From Himantopus leucocephalus (lineage: Eukaryota > Chordata > Aves > Charadriiformes > Recurvirostridae): a DNA stretch of 64,000 nt. The notes beneath the pieces are model-generated. The model saw only the letters and a list, made by a program, of their open reading frames with translations. It searched no databases and had not been told where the DNA came from. Where the stretch lies: the NCBI GenBank assembly GCA_003993805.1, contig RSEF01000020.1:4852554-4916553 (forward strand), written 5' to 3'. Each line of letters starts with the position of its first letter. Position 1 is the first letter of the stretch. Below, piece after piece: positions 36,097 through 47,194 of the stretch. The position numbers and the translations under genes were made by a program.

Positions 36097-36238
36097 GCTG
36101 GTCTCAGCAAATCCTCGGCCTGCCCACAGGTGCTCCTGGGATGCAGATGGCCCGGAGCTCACTCACTGTGTGCTCTTCCCGGTGGCAGAAACGGCACTAC
36201 AATGAGGGATGTGTCCCTGGATAGTGGGTGTGGAGGGA

Positions 36239-36557
36239 AAGCTGCCTTTTTCCTCCGCTGGCTCTTGCTTCAGTCACAGAAGACGAGGATCTCGCAGTCC
36301 CAGCACTTTGTTCATAAGTCCTGGAGACGTCGTGACCCCAGGCTGCTTGGAAAAGAAAGATGGAAATAACAGAATAAAGGCTGTTCTTGACTCACANAAG
36401 CTGCCTTTTTCCTCCGCTGGCTCTTGCTTCAGTCACAGAAGACGAGGATCTCGTCCAGTCCGAGAACTTTGTTCATAAGTCCTGGACACGTCGTGACCCC
36501 AGGCTGCTTGGAAAAGAAAGATGGAAATGACAGAATAAAGGCTGTTCTTGACTCACA
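36239..36557. repeat. Single-N junction with about 160-base near-duplicate
   Basis: Positions 36239-36396 and 36398-36557 are near-identical, separated by one N at 36397. Differences are a small block after GAGGATCTCG, one G/C change in the GGAGACG/GGACACG segment and one A/G change near the end. The level of difference suits two alleles or error-prone contig ends. Open frames at 36209-36654 are created by this duplication. Confidence 0.8.
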
Positions 36558-36559
36558 GC

Positions 36560-39500
36560 GTACTGACTGGTACCAAGAACCAGCACCAATCGGCAAGGAG
36601 CCCTCCTTCCATGAGCTATTCCATCCCATTTTCAGAGCATTCAAAAGTGCTTAGCGGGTACACACAAACTCACAGGTAATTGTTTCATGGCTCCTGAATC
36701 TTTGTGTCGTTGCATCATTACCATAGTAAATAAAATCCTGCAAGTAACTGCCCAGGTGAGCCTCTCCACGCTGGCCAGCTCGCAGAGGTCACTGGGAGCA
36801 CCTGCAGGTGGAGTCAGCCAGGGATGGCTTTGCCGGACACACTGGGCTCTAACAAGGCTGTTGAAAATTCAGATTATTCTAAGTAGTTTGCACAACTATT
36901 CTCAGGAATGAGTCAAACAATTAAAGTAAAAACCCTGAACTATGTTTTTCTAATGAAGAACTTACTGGTTTAGGTTTTTAAGCCCCTGGCTAGGAACCTT
37001 CCTTTTTCCTCTTCAGGGCTGGGTACAGCAGAGCCTCCGCTGACCGCACTGGCAGGTGTCTGCACATAAACTTCCATTTAAGCTCCACTTTTGACAGTCT
37101 TAAGCTTAATCAGTCTCTCCCTGTAAAAATGACTTTTCTCTCTCCGGTAGAATGCAACGAGGATGAAAAAAATACCCAGAAAATTAAATATACTTTTCCC
37201 CCAAAACTTTCATTTTGAAATATTGTTTTGGAGTGGAGAAGTCGGTGGAAAGGAAGTCCCACACTGAAACCACTGAAATCCTACAGGATTTGAGGGAGTG
37301 GGATTATTTGAGCAGTTTCTGTGGGTGTGTGTTTTCCCTGTGCTCCCCCAGGAGCTGATTGACTCCCAGCATGTGCTGGCTCTGGGTGGGGAACGCGGGG
37401 GGAGATTTGACTGACTGCTCCTCCACAATGCGCCTCATTGTCTTTTCTTCTCTTACAGCTGTTTTTGTGAGTGTGGGTTTTGAGGGACTGTGTGTGTGGT
37501 TTGTGTGTGAGGAGTTTGAAAAAAAAAAAAAGAAAAAAAGAAAAAAAGATTTAAAGGGCTGTGTTTGGGGGAAATCTAAACTCAGCCTCCACGTTCGCAT
37601 GCTTTGAATTACACACCTAGATGCTTGCCCACTCACTTTGTGTTGGCTACGGTTTTGCTCAGGCAAAAACTCACACGGGAGTGCTCAGACTGCCTGCATG
37701 TGCAAATTGGAGGATTAGCTACCTAACAATCGGTCCAAAAACATAGAATTGGCCATTTACAGGCTCAGCCAAAATAACAGGTCACATTCTCTGATGGAGG
37801 AACTTGGCATCGCGTTACTGAAGTCGGAGGGGCTTTGCAGATTTACACCAGCTAAGGATTTGGGCATAGGTGTTTCCTGAGTGAGAAAAATCCAAAGGGA
37901 AAGAACTACTCCATTCAGTTTATTTTTACAGAGCAGAGTCTACAGAAAGTGGTCACTTTGCCAAAGGAGCAGGGATCACCTCTCGGGTGTTTGTGCAGAA
38001 GCAATAACATCTTAAGGGAATTCACAAATTTGTGCTGTGACAAAATTCTACCGTTCCTGCCAAGAAATGGGAACCACTGCAGTTTAATGTCCTTTTTCTT
38101 TTCCTAAACAGTGATATAAATGGCATTTTTGTACTTGGAAACTTCAGGCCCATACTTTCACCGTACTAATTGCAATTGCATTCACAGCTGCGGTAAATGG
38201 CCACGTCCCTCGTAATTGCACATGAAGCTACATGCAGTCTGCGTGCGCCTTTCCGAACACTTGGGTGTCACTTGACTACCACAAGAAATGTGCTTCCTAC
38301 GCACTTTGCTTGCTTTATTTTCTTTCTTTCTTAACTCATCCCAAAATGTTGCAACTGTAAAGCAGCCTCTGGGGCTGCCTCATTTATTCAGGTCTACCGC
38401 CGCGGTGTCTCCCCTTCCCTCACGCTTCCCACCTTGCTTGAATAACTTGTAGGTACAGGATGGGTTGCTGGGATGGAAATGGTTTAGGAGGACCCATGAT
38501 CACTGGAATCTGAGACCTACATTTTAAATGTGTCTATAATGTTACTGTTACTCATTGCTTTGTTTCATTGGGTGTGTCGTATGCCATTTTCCCTTAATGA
38601 GGAGCTGTTACAAGGCGAGTTTATTCACCCTTGCCGGGTGTTGGAAGATCAAACCGCATGGGGTGACAAGATTACAAACACTTTGCTGGAGGGCTGAAAA
38701 TACTCTGGAATGGGATGAGAGATTTAACATGTTCACAGAGCCGCAACTTGCCAGCCAGTGGAAGGTGGTATCGTTCCAGAGAGCATTGGAAACAATAACT
38801 GGGCAATGATGAGATGTGTAAGTTACAGGAAATATTAAAATTCAACAAAATCTGCTCTGACACCCAAGCCTCAAATAACGCTTCTAGGGATGGATTAATT
38901 ATTCAGGCAGAAATCCGCACCCACCCAAGCTTGCTACCTGCGAGTCTGCCAAACCCAACCCAGCATTGCGCCGTCAGATTCACAGCCACCCTCTAAACAT
39001 TTGTATTATAATCGTACGGTTCTTTGGAGACACTACTACGGGGGATTGCAATGTGATGTTGCAATGGGAACAGCTCTGCAAGTAAATCACTGGTTTGGCA
39101 GAAGATAATGAGGAGCTCTGCGCTACGAGCTCCTGAGAACATGGACAGGAGAACCGGCTGCATGGGAAGATGAGCAGCCCTGAAGATCCCAGAGCAGAGG
39201 GAGCAGAAAACAAGTCAGCTTCATGAAAAAGCAAACAGGCTGTCCTTGGAGAAAGGCTACAAGGAGAAACAGGTCTTTGTGTTCAGGTGCTCGGGACAAC
39301 GTTACAACCCCAGCTTCTCTTGAGACTCCATTTCTGCAAATTCATGATAGAACTTCCTGTGCAATGAAGAATATTTTAAACATTCCCCAGTTTCTCTCTA
39401 TTTGTGTGTCTTACTTCAGACACAGAAATGTTTTATGTATATATGTGAAGTTAAGCTGTTTCCTTTTTTTGGAGTTGAGACAAAATTTTCTCCAAGGTCA

Positions 39501-41400
39501 GAGAAGAAGGTACCGTACACAGGTCTTTGCGTTCTTCTGCAGCATGGGCAGCTGTCAACTTCCAAGGACTGCCTCTTTCGGTCCTTTAACCCAAGAGAGA
39601 CCTAGAGCATCAACAGACCTCTCACTGTGTCCTGGTGTTTTCCTGTACCATATTAATGGCTTTTATTGAAGATCTTGTTATAGGGTGTTGAGAAGTTCTT
39701 GAGTATGACTAAGACTGTGTGCACTGGAGATAGAAGTGGTGGAATAAAAATGTGCGTCTGCCTGATGCTTCCTCATCTTGCCATAATATGCAGAATTGGA
39801 TCCAGGCTCCCTGGAGTGTGTGGCACAGGTTTTTAGTTCTGGCCCTGATCTGATCTCAGATAAGGAGGCCAAGTTGCCCTAAATGGTCTCACAGTGATTT
39901 GTGGTAGGAACACGATCGGTTGTTTTCTTACAACAACACAAGAACCATGACAACCTGGAAAGGGGAACTCACAGCGTCTGCACACACAGGAGATTTCAAC
40001 ATCAGACATAACCAAACTCTGGTGAGAAATGAAAGCCAGCAGGGCTGAAGGTCACAGATTTGTGCAAAAGAGGTGAGAGAGATTAGAGAAGGTGGAAGTG
40101 GGTTTCTGAGTAACAAAAGGTTTAGAAGAGCTGAGATGGCAGGGAGTAAAGATGACAAGGAGGGCGTGGGAGACTTCAGGATGATTTTACCTCAAACTGC
40201 AGGATGAAAACATGAGAGGGAACAAAATAAGAGGAAATGTTACCCGAGCTCTAGGGAAAAATAAACCAGAGATCCCTATTTCAGATTTAACCCCCGTGTC
40301 TCTGACAGACTTACCCACACCTCTGCACTTTGGGGAGGTTCAGCCTTTGCCCTCTGGCCCATTTCTTCTGGAGGAAAAAAAGCGTGGAAAAGAATGAACT
40401 GGTAGGAGGAATGTGCTATAAATGATCCCAGCAGAAGTAGAGGGTTGACATAATTTTTCACTTGTATCTGGTTGTTGATAAGAAGGCGATTTCCAAATCA
40501 ACAGACCCTCAGCAGAGATACTCCAAAGGCCTTCAGAAAAAAATTACATGCACAGAGGCAAAGTTGCAGAACTGGGACCTAAGTGGAATTTAAAATGGAT
40601 CGAGCAATAGCATATAAGGATAAGAAAGCATTTAAGCAGCAGTGATGGTATTTTAGGGAGATTTGTTGGCAAAACATAAATGGGACCACAAAAAAAAGGA
40701 AGCATATGCACAGTCAGCCACCTTAGAGCAATTATTTAATGAAGGGGACCGGGTATTAGGAAGAGCTGGATGGCATAAAATCAGAGCAGGGGAGGATGGA
40801 GTGAAGAGGTGATGCCTGTTACCCAGAGACAAACAGGACACCGAAAAGAAGAGATCATAAGGGTATCTATGCAGCTGCCAAGCGGTGTTTGTGGTGAGAG
40901 CAGGGAAAGTGTCTGTGTGTGTAGGAGTGCATGAGTGAGATGAATCATTTTCAGAGTCCCGTGAGCAGCAGAACCAACGTAGCCCTTGGACGTATAGCTC
41001 AAGACTGACTCGATTCTCTGATGTCTCATAGGGGATGAGCTCATACAGCAGGTTTAGTGGAAGCACTGACAAAATCACTTTCCTGAACCCCGGCACCCAT
41101 TTTCCTAAAACTTATAAGCACTTAATATAGTTGAATACCCTGACAAATGGGTTGAAATTGGGTAACAGGTCCAAAAGCTCCTAGGGAGAAACCGACAGCC
41201 ACACACCAATAGCCACAAGCAGCCATGCACACGGTGTTAACGCTGTGACGCCAGGCTTGTGAGTCTGTCACCTCCTGCGTGCTGCATGGCATATCTTCAT
41301 TCAACTATCAACAATCTGCTTAACAAAGGCACATGAACATGTTGGCAAACTGGAACCCAGGCTAACATTCTGTTATCATTTTTTTTTAACTGTAGCTTTT
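36560..41400. other. Long non-coding stretch, nothing recognised
   Basis: Open frames reach about 148 codons (39223-39669 +, 40653-41096 -), but they overlap others and show no domain. An AT-rich, CpG-poor patch at about 38090-38230, with ATTGCAATTGCATTCACAGC, could be regulatory. A-rich tracts are listed separately. Confidence 0.5.
37519..37548. repeat. A-rich tract with periodic G
   Basis: Adenine runs interrupted by single guanines (AAAAAAAGAAAAAAAG type). Low-complexity sequence. Confidence 0.8.
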
Positions 41401-41401
41401 T

Positions 41402-41402
41402 N
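41402..41402. other. Single-N junction
   Basis: A lone N after a T-run. No flanking duplicate is visible, unlike most other single Ns here. Confidence 0.7.
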
Positions 41403-41918
41403 AAACTACTATAGGCAAGTTGAAGCTGATGGGGTTTGCTCCCAGTTCCACCGCTCAGTGTCTTGTGGTCTTAGAGAGCCGGCTTACCCTAACCACGGTT
41501 GCTCTCCATGTGAAGTTTCAGCCTGCTGTAACTGGTGGTGGTACAATCAGCTCCATCTGTAATAAAATGGCAATTAAAAGACTCTGGGAGGTTTTATTAC
41601 CTGATATAGTTGAAACACTTGCAGATGCATTAATGAAAATACTGATCAAAGTTTTACTAGTATTAATTATGTTTTCAGGCACTTCACTACTTCCTACTTT
41701 TCAGCAAGGGCCAGAAGGAGAGGCATCAAAGAACTGCCACAATGGTGATTGCCCCCGTAACGTCACCACCAGCAGCAGTCAGGAAGTCCTGCTAAAAACT
41801 CCATTTTCCTTTGGGAGAAAAACTTGTATTTCTAGGCTTGAGTACTTTGAGTAAAGTCTGGATGTCTAAATGGAATTGCTGAACATTTTAAGCCAAGTCC
41901 AGTGGTCCAAGTTTTTCC
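41403..41918. other. Non-coding stretch with an open frame of uncertain meaning
   Basis: The frame at 41420-41854 (+) is open for 144 codons in only moderately GC-rich DNA. It has a hydrophobic central segment (DALMKILIKVLLVLIMFSG) that would suit a membrane helix. There is no family match, no splice context and no Kozak-like start. It is probably chance, but it is less GC-driven than other frames in the window. Confidence 0.2.
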
Positions 41919-42018
41919 NNNNNNNNNNNNNNNNNNNNNNNNNNNNNNNNNNNNNNNNNNNNNNNNNNNNNNNNNNNNNNNNNNNNNNNNNNNNNNNNNN
42001 NNNNNNNNNNNNNNNNNN
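41919..42018. other. Assembly gap, 100 N
   Basis: Exactly 100 N, a conventional unknown-size gap between unique sequences. Confidence 0.98.
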
Positions 42019-42019
42019 T

Positions 42020-44025
42020 TCTCTTGCTGAAAAATATTTGAGAATTTTAAAATGTTCCCAAGCCACACTCAGATGAAGCCAAATCTTTTCAATGTGTTTT
42101 GCTGAAACTATTTTAAAAAAGCAAATATCTAAACGGTTTGGTTTTCAACAACATAAAAAAATAATCCCCAAACTGAAAGTATAATTTGAAAACACTAGAA
42201 ATAGCCAGAAGCTGGATGTTTTCTGCTTTGGGGTTTGTTTGTTTTTAAGCAAATAGCTGGAAAGTTTCTTCCAAAACAATGGAAAAAGTGAAAATGTTTT
42301 TTTTTTCATTCTGAAATATTTTGTGGGGAAACACTTGTGATTTTCTGCTCACCATACATCGAAATCAAATCGTCAGAGCAGTGACACTAGAGCCTGGGAG
42401 CTCCAAGCTGCAAAAGTGCCACGACTCAGAAGATGTTATATTTCTTCATCGTTTTGCAGGGGGTAGTGAGGTATGACATCCGGGGCTCGGGAACATGAAC
42501 TACTGTTGACTCATCTGTCCTGGAGATGGAAAGGTGGGTCCTTCGCAGTAGTCCCACTTTCCCATGGGAGGGATCCCTGCAAGATATCCTCAGCAGTTGC
42601 TAACACATCCCTCAAAGGAAGGCGGTTTGCTTAGCTGGTGCTTAATGTTTCTCTGGAGAGGATCAGGACGTAGTTTCAAATCCTGTGTTTGCCAACATGG
42701 GATACAGCAGTTGTTCTGCAATTCTGGAGACCCATCCTCTGGAGGACTGCTGCAAAGAAACCCTCCAGTAGAAGGAAATAACTAAAAGAGCTNAAGAAAC
42801 CCTCCAGTAGAAGGAAACAACTAAAAGAGCTCCTGGGAGCAGTATGTGGGCGCTGCTGATGGTAAGTACCTTCTCCCAGAAAATGATTTTCAGCTTTCTG
42901 TTGCCTTGGCAGGTCTTTTCTGGCTGTATCCAGGCCTCCACTGTCCATTAGCATCTTTGGCAACTCCAGGCCAGCGCAGTGCAATGTCCTGTACTTAAAA
43001 CTAACTTTGAAGCTCCATGCCAAGTTTCAAGCAAAGCAGTAGAATATATTTTTTTTTCATCTAAGTGTGGTCAGCCACGTGCCTTGCGTAGATCAAGAAA
43101 AGCTTCTTTTTTTTTCTCTGCAGGTGCACTGGGGAAAGGCCGTGTGCCTTTTCACACCCGCGTGTGTGGCAGGGCTGGCCCTACGCCCCTGCTGAGTGCT
43201 GTGCCTTTGCAGCAGACACGAGGGCAAGCAAGGACAGGCACGTAACAAGCAGGGGCACAGACAAGTAGACACCCAAAGAAGAAGAGACGATGCGTTTATC
43301 ATTAGCTTGGGGTTAGTAAGTGAGCACAAAATCTGAAGAACCACCCAGCTCTCAGACAATTATTCTTTTTTTTTTTATCTTGTCAGGCACCGGGAAAGTA
43401 TTTCTCTCCACTAATGAACAAAATAAAACTGCCAGAAGAACCACTGGTTCCTGTAGTCTTTTCTTTCCAAGTAGCCCCTTTTAACTGGTCTATTTAGTGC
43501 GTCATTTGTGGAAAGAGTCAGAGCTTGGTCTTCAAAAAACTGAAGGAGTGAGGTCACTGGGCTCCGGGATAGGACCTGTATGAATACAGGAGCATTACGC
43601 TACCCTTCAGTTTCAGACGATGTGGTTCCAGGGCTTAGCTCCAGGAAAGCCTGGGCTGTCTCAGCATCTTCTGCTAGGCTGGTAGGATACTCAGCATCTT
43701 ACCTCAGGATTAGAGCAGTCCTACCTCATCCTGGCAATGCATCGCAGGCTGGTGACGTGACTAATGTCTGTCAACATTGACAACAGCACTTTGGTTTAAT
43801 TATTTTTTATGATACCTCCCAGCACAATGGCACATATTTATAGGCAACTCTGCCCTTTGTTAAGGTAACCAAATATTTTTTTGTGTTAATTATAACTTTG
43901 CCAAACCTAGAATATTCAGGCTGAAGTTTTTCCATACGGGTCACCTGCCAGCATAAAAAAATCAATTAGCTGTTTCTCTAAGCATTTGAGCAAAGACTCT
44001 AATACACTTTGGTGATAAGCATGGG
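42020..44025. other. Non-coding stretch
   Basis: Unique sequence with short T-runs (for example near 42297-42306 and 43366-43375). Frames of up to 115 codons at 42663-43023 (-) are generated partly by the single-N duplicate. Nothing was recognised. Confidence 0.5.
42755..42831. repeat. Single-N junction with 38-base near-exact duplicate
   Basis: Positions 42755-42792 and 42794-42831 are identical except for one T/C difference, with a single N at 42793 between them. Likely an assembly artefact with one true copy. Confidence 0.8.
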
Positions 44026-44028
44026 AAG

Positions 44029-44086
44029 GGAATGGAATGGAATGGAATGGAATGGAATGGAATGGAATGGAATGGAATGGAATGGA
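44029..44086. repeat. (GGAAT)n pentanucleotide microsatellite
   Basis: About 11 perfect tandem units of GGAAT. The apparent peptide made of repeated MEWNG units is a translation artefact of the array. The same unit forms large satellite arrays in some vertebrates, but here it is a short isolated tract. Confidence 0.97.
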
Positions 44087-44089
44087 TCG

Positions 44090-44680
44090 AAAACCAATCC
44101 TTTGTCTACAAAGCTTAGCAGGACAGAAGAACTCGTTAGCTGGTTTGAGACCAACATGCTGGTTTTACTTGTTTAACAGCTTCTCTTCTACAGCATATAG
44201 TGGACACTCACTCCCTCACAAAAAGAAAAAAAAAAGCTGCCCACAGCATAACTCCAGCTGGTAAGGAATATTTCTTCCATTCCTGCATTGTTTTCACTCA
44301 AATAAGCTGCTGCTAAGCTATGCCTGAAACCTTTGAAAATGGCCAGAGGCACTTCATTGACAGTTATAGCAATTCTATAGGATTATTGAACCATCCTCGA
44401 GAATTTTAAAGGGAAACATATCAACCAGGAGAGATGCATAGAGGAACTCAAAATACGACATAATATGTATTCAACTCCAGTGCTGAAATCTACCCCCAGC
44501 CCATGAGGGACACTTGTCATGGGCACAGAGAATCAAATTGCTTTCAATATTTGGTGAAAAGGAAACTATCTCTTCATTTATTCATTTTTAGAAAATGTTG
44601 GGACATTTGTACGAGGCAATATTGGTTTTGCAGCTATAGATCTTGCACAGACTGACTCCTGTGTTAAACTTTCTATATTG
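44090..44680. other. Non-coding stretch, nothing recognised
   Basis: Short A-rich tract near 44221-44235. No repeat or coding signal was recognised. Confidence 0.5.
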
Positions 44681-44686
44681 TAAATA

Positions 44687-44747
44687 GGTCCCATTGACTT
44701 TCATGAGCCTGCTTGTGAGTAAAGATAACTTAGAGGATCAAAGCCCC
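44687..44747. repeat. Old amniote interspersed repeat fragment
   Basis: GGTCCCATTGACTTTCATGAG, then TGTGAGTAAAGATAACTTAG and AGGATCAAAGCCCC, follow the pattern of an old reptile/bird repeat with a CATTGACTTCAATGG core, a GAGTAAAGTTACT segment and a CAGGATCAGGCCC end. It is diverged and the family name is uncertain. Confidence 0.4.
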
Positions 44748-44749
44748 AT

Positions 44750-47120
44750 AAACTGTGTCATTAAATTTTAAGAAGTCAGAAGCTGCACGTTCTCTTCCCA
44801 GGCTGTACCAGCATCTCCCATGAGTGCTAATGAGACCAGTTCTCATGTCACTGTTCTCTGGACATCAGAAGACACAGATTTGATTTTAGTCTTGATTGCA
44901 CAGATGAAAATAAGCAATAACTCATGGAAATCAGTGTAGGTATACATGGTAGTCAAACTATAGCTGATAAACTTCATGTTCATTTTGGGTACCTGTCTGA
45001 AGTTCAGGTCTCTACTTAATACACATGATGCATCGGGTCTGTACAGTAGGTTAGTAGAACTCATTAGAATTGACTGTCCATGTATTTGTCAATAATTCCA
45101 GAAGCAAAAAAAAAGACTACACCGAGACGAACAGACTGATTCAACTCAGGAACGTATGGGAACACAACTCACAATTTTAGCCAAAGTGACTGACTCTTCC
45201 ATACCTTATAGGAGAGTTTTCCTGAAAATCAGACAGGGTTTTACTGATAACAAGGTTTCACAAAGTAGGAAGTGAGAAAAGGGAAGTGGGAAGGACTCTG
45301 TCTCTCAAGAACCTTTTCAAGCCAGTGCAGGGATATGGGAGAGGAAGAGGGCGAAAGCATCATCACAATCTTATTTTTACGCATTGCTTTTTTACCGCTA
45401 TCTTCAAAACAAACAAAAAATAGAAGTTGCTGAACAACCCCCAGAACAAAGACTGTTTCAGCTGTTCCAGCAGACACTGTTTTCACTCTTTTGCTATACC
45501 TAAAGCAAAGAACGGAGGAGAATTTTCAGCAAGTCCAGGACTGGAATGAGACACTTTTTCCCCCGCAAACACCCCTGATTCTAGTTTCCAGGGCAGAGAG
45601 AGCCAGGCTGTGAGGGAGCCCTGGTACGCACCAGCCGGCATGGGCAGTGGGGGGGCAGGGGGCCAGAACTGCAGGGCACGCTCAGGAACACCTCTGCCCT
45701 GCAGCCTCCGTGTGACGGTTCCAAGTCCATGAAAAACACCCTGTGTGGGAATCCTTGCTTCACTCCCAGGCTTTTTTTGCAAGATACCCTCCAAGAGTAC
45801 CAGTACTGTGAGTCACCTCTGCAGTGTTTGGCTATCGTCTCCTTGCAAAGGCAGGGCTTTCCCTGAAGTCTGCGAGCATTTCTGTAAAACGGAGTTTTAT
45901 CCAAACAAAGAAACCAGAATTTGAAGGAAGATGAATGGGAAAGCAGTCACTAGAGCGAACCCCTGCCACCATGCAGCAAATGTTGCTTTTCAGTACAAGA
46001 GAGAGTAGCATCTAGTGCAGGTTCCAGTCAGCACCAAAACCACAGGGGACACCTTTTGTTGGGGCAAACATCACTGAAAAGGTGGATGGTAAAACAAGCA
46101 TATCCTGGGCAGGGGAGACCAATAAATCATTCATGAAAAGAATAGGAAGCATCATAGCCAGGGCAAAGAGAATGCTAATTTGCTTTGCAACCTGATCAAA
46201 TGGAACGACTGGCCTTGAGGGATGCAGCCATTTTGGGGGTTGATTGCTAGAGTTAATACAGAGCATTAACTTTGCAGCTTTGCTCCAGGCAGAACTTGTC
46301 CCAAGTGATCTAAAACTTTCAATGCACTTATTCTATCAGAAGATTTGTGTGTGTGTGTGTGTGTGACTGCCTAATTAATGAGCTTCTTTTCAATATTAAT
46401 ATGCAGAAAAGTTTACTGCCTTAAAGGTGTGTCAATATATACATTTTTCTGGTTAAAGAAGCTTGCCTTTGGCTATTCTAAAATATAAAAGCTATTAATT
46501 AAAGTATACAGTGCTTTAGAAAAAAAAGGATTGAATTGCTGAAGTCTTTGGGGAGAATTGCTACAGAATTTATGCCAAATGTCTCAATAAATTGATATGC
46601 TAAAATGAGTAACCTCAAGTATTTTAGTAAAGATTTTTCACAAGGCTTCACCTACTCCCTCCCACTCACCAAAGAACACTGTCAAGTGATTTCAGCCCGA
46701 GTGGAATCAAGAAAAACCAAATGCACAAACTCCTCCCAAACCTGTTGAGTTGCTCCTTACCCTGCGTAAGGACCTACAGGGACCCAGGAAGCCCTTGTCG
46801 TGTGAGGCGTCACACCACCACCACCCAACACCACTGGGTGCGTGTACATCGGGCTTCCTCTCCAAGCACGCGTGCTCACCAGCGGCACAGTGAACCCCAG
46901 CCCCATCTCAGAGCTGTGTCTGGAAGAGGCCAAGTGCCACCAGACTGGTCCTTCCCCAGACATCCTCTAGTTGGTGCCTTGGGAAGCTGGCATGGCCCCA
47001 CCACACAACAGCAAGGGCCAGCGGTGCAGACAGACCTCACCTGAAGCTCAGTCTTCATCGCAGGGTGCAGCCTGTCCTCAGAGCAGCTCCCCACCTTGTG
47101 TCTGGGAGAAACGAACAACG
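44750..47120. other. Non-coding stretch, nothing recognised
   Basis: Open frames reach about 107 codons, on both strands of GC-richer patches near 45580-45900 and 46720-47040. They have no domains. A GT microsatellite inside is listed separately. Confidence 0.5.
46346..46365. repeat. (TG)n microsatellite
   Basis: Ten TG units without interruption. Confidence 0.9.
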
Positions 47121-47124
47121 ATGG

Positions 47125-47190
47125 AGAAGAAGTAACATTATTGCTTTCATTTTTACATATGGGAAAGTGAGGCATGAATGCAAGACAAAT
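47125..47190 (-). repeat. MIR-type SINE fragment, antisense
   Basis: Read on +, AACATTATTGCTTTCATTTT, then ACATATGGGAAAGTGAGGCA, parallels the antisense MIR core (ATTATCCCCATTTTACAGATGGGGAAACTGAGGCA type). Short and diverged. Confidence 0.45.
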
Positions 47191-47194
47191 CTCG

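Noticed and set aside
36209..36654. Apparent tandem repeat protein fragments
   Set aside because: Created by the duplicate contig ends around the N at 36397.
44037..44264. Peptide with repeated MEWNG units
   Set aside because: Translation of a (GGAAT)n microsatellite.
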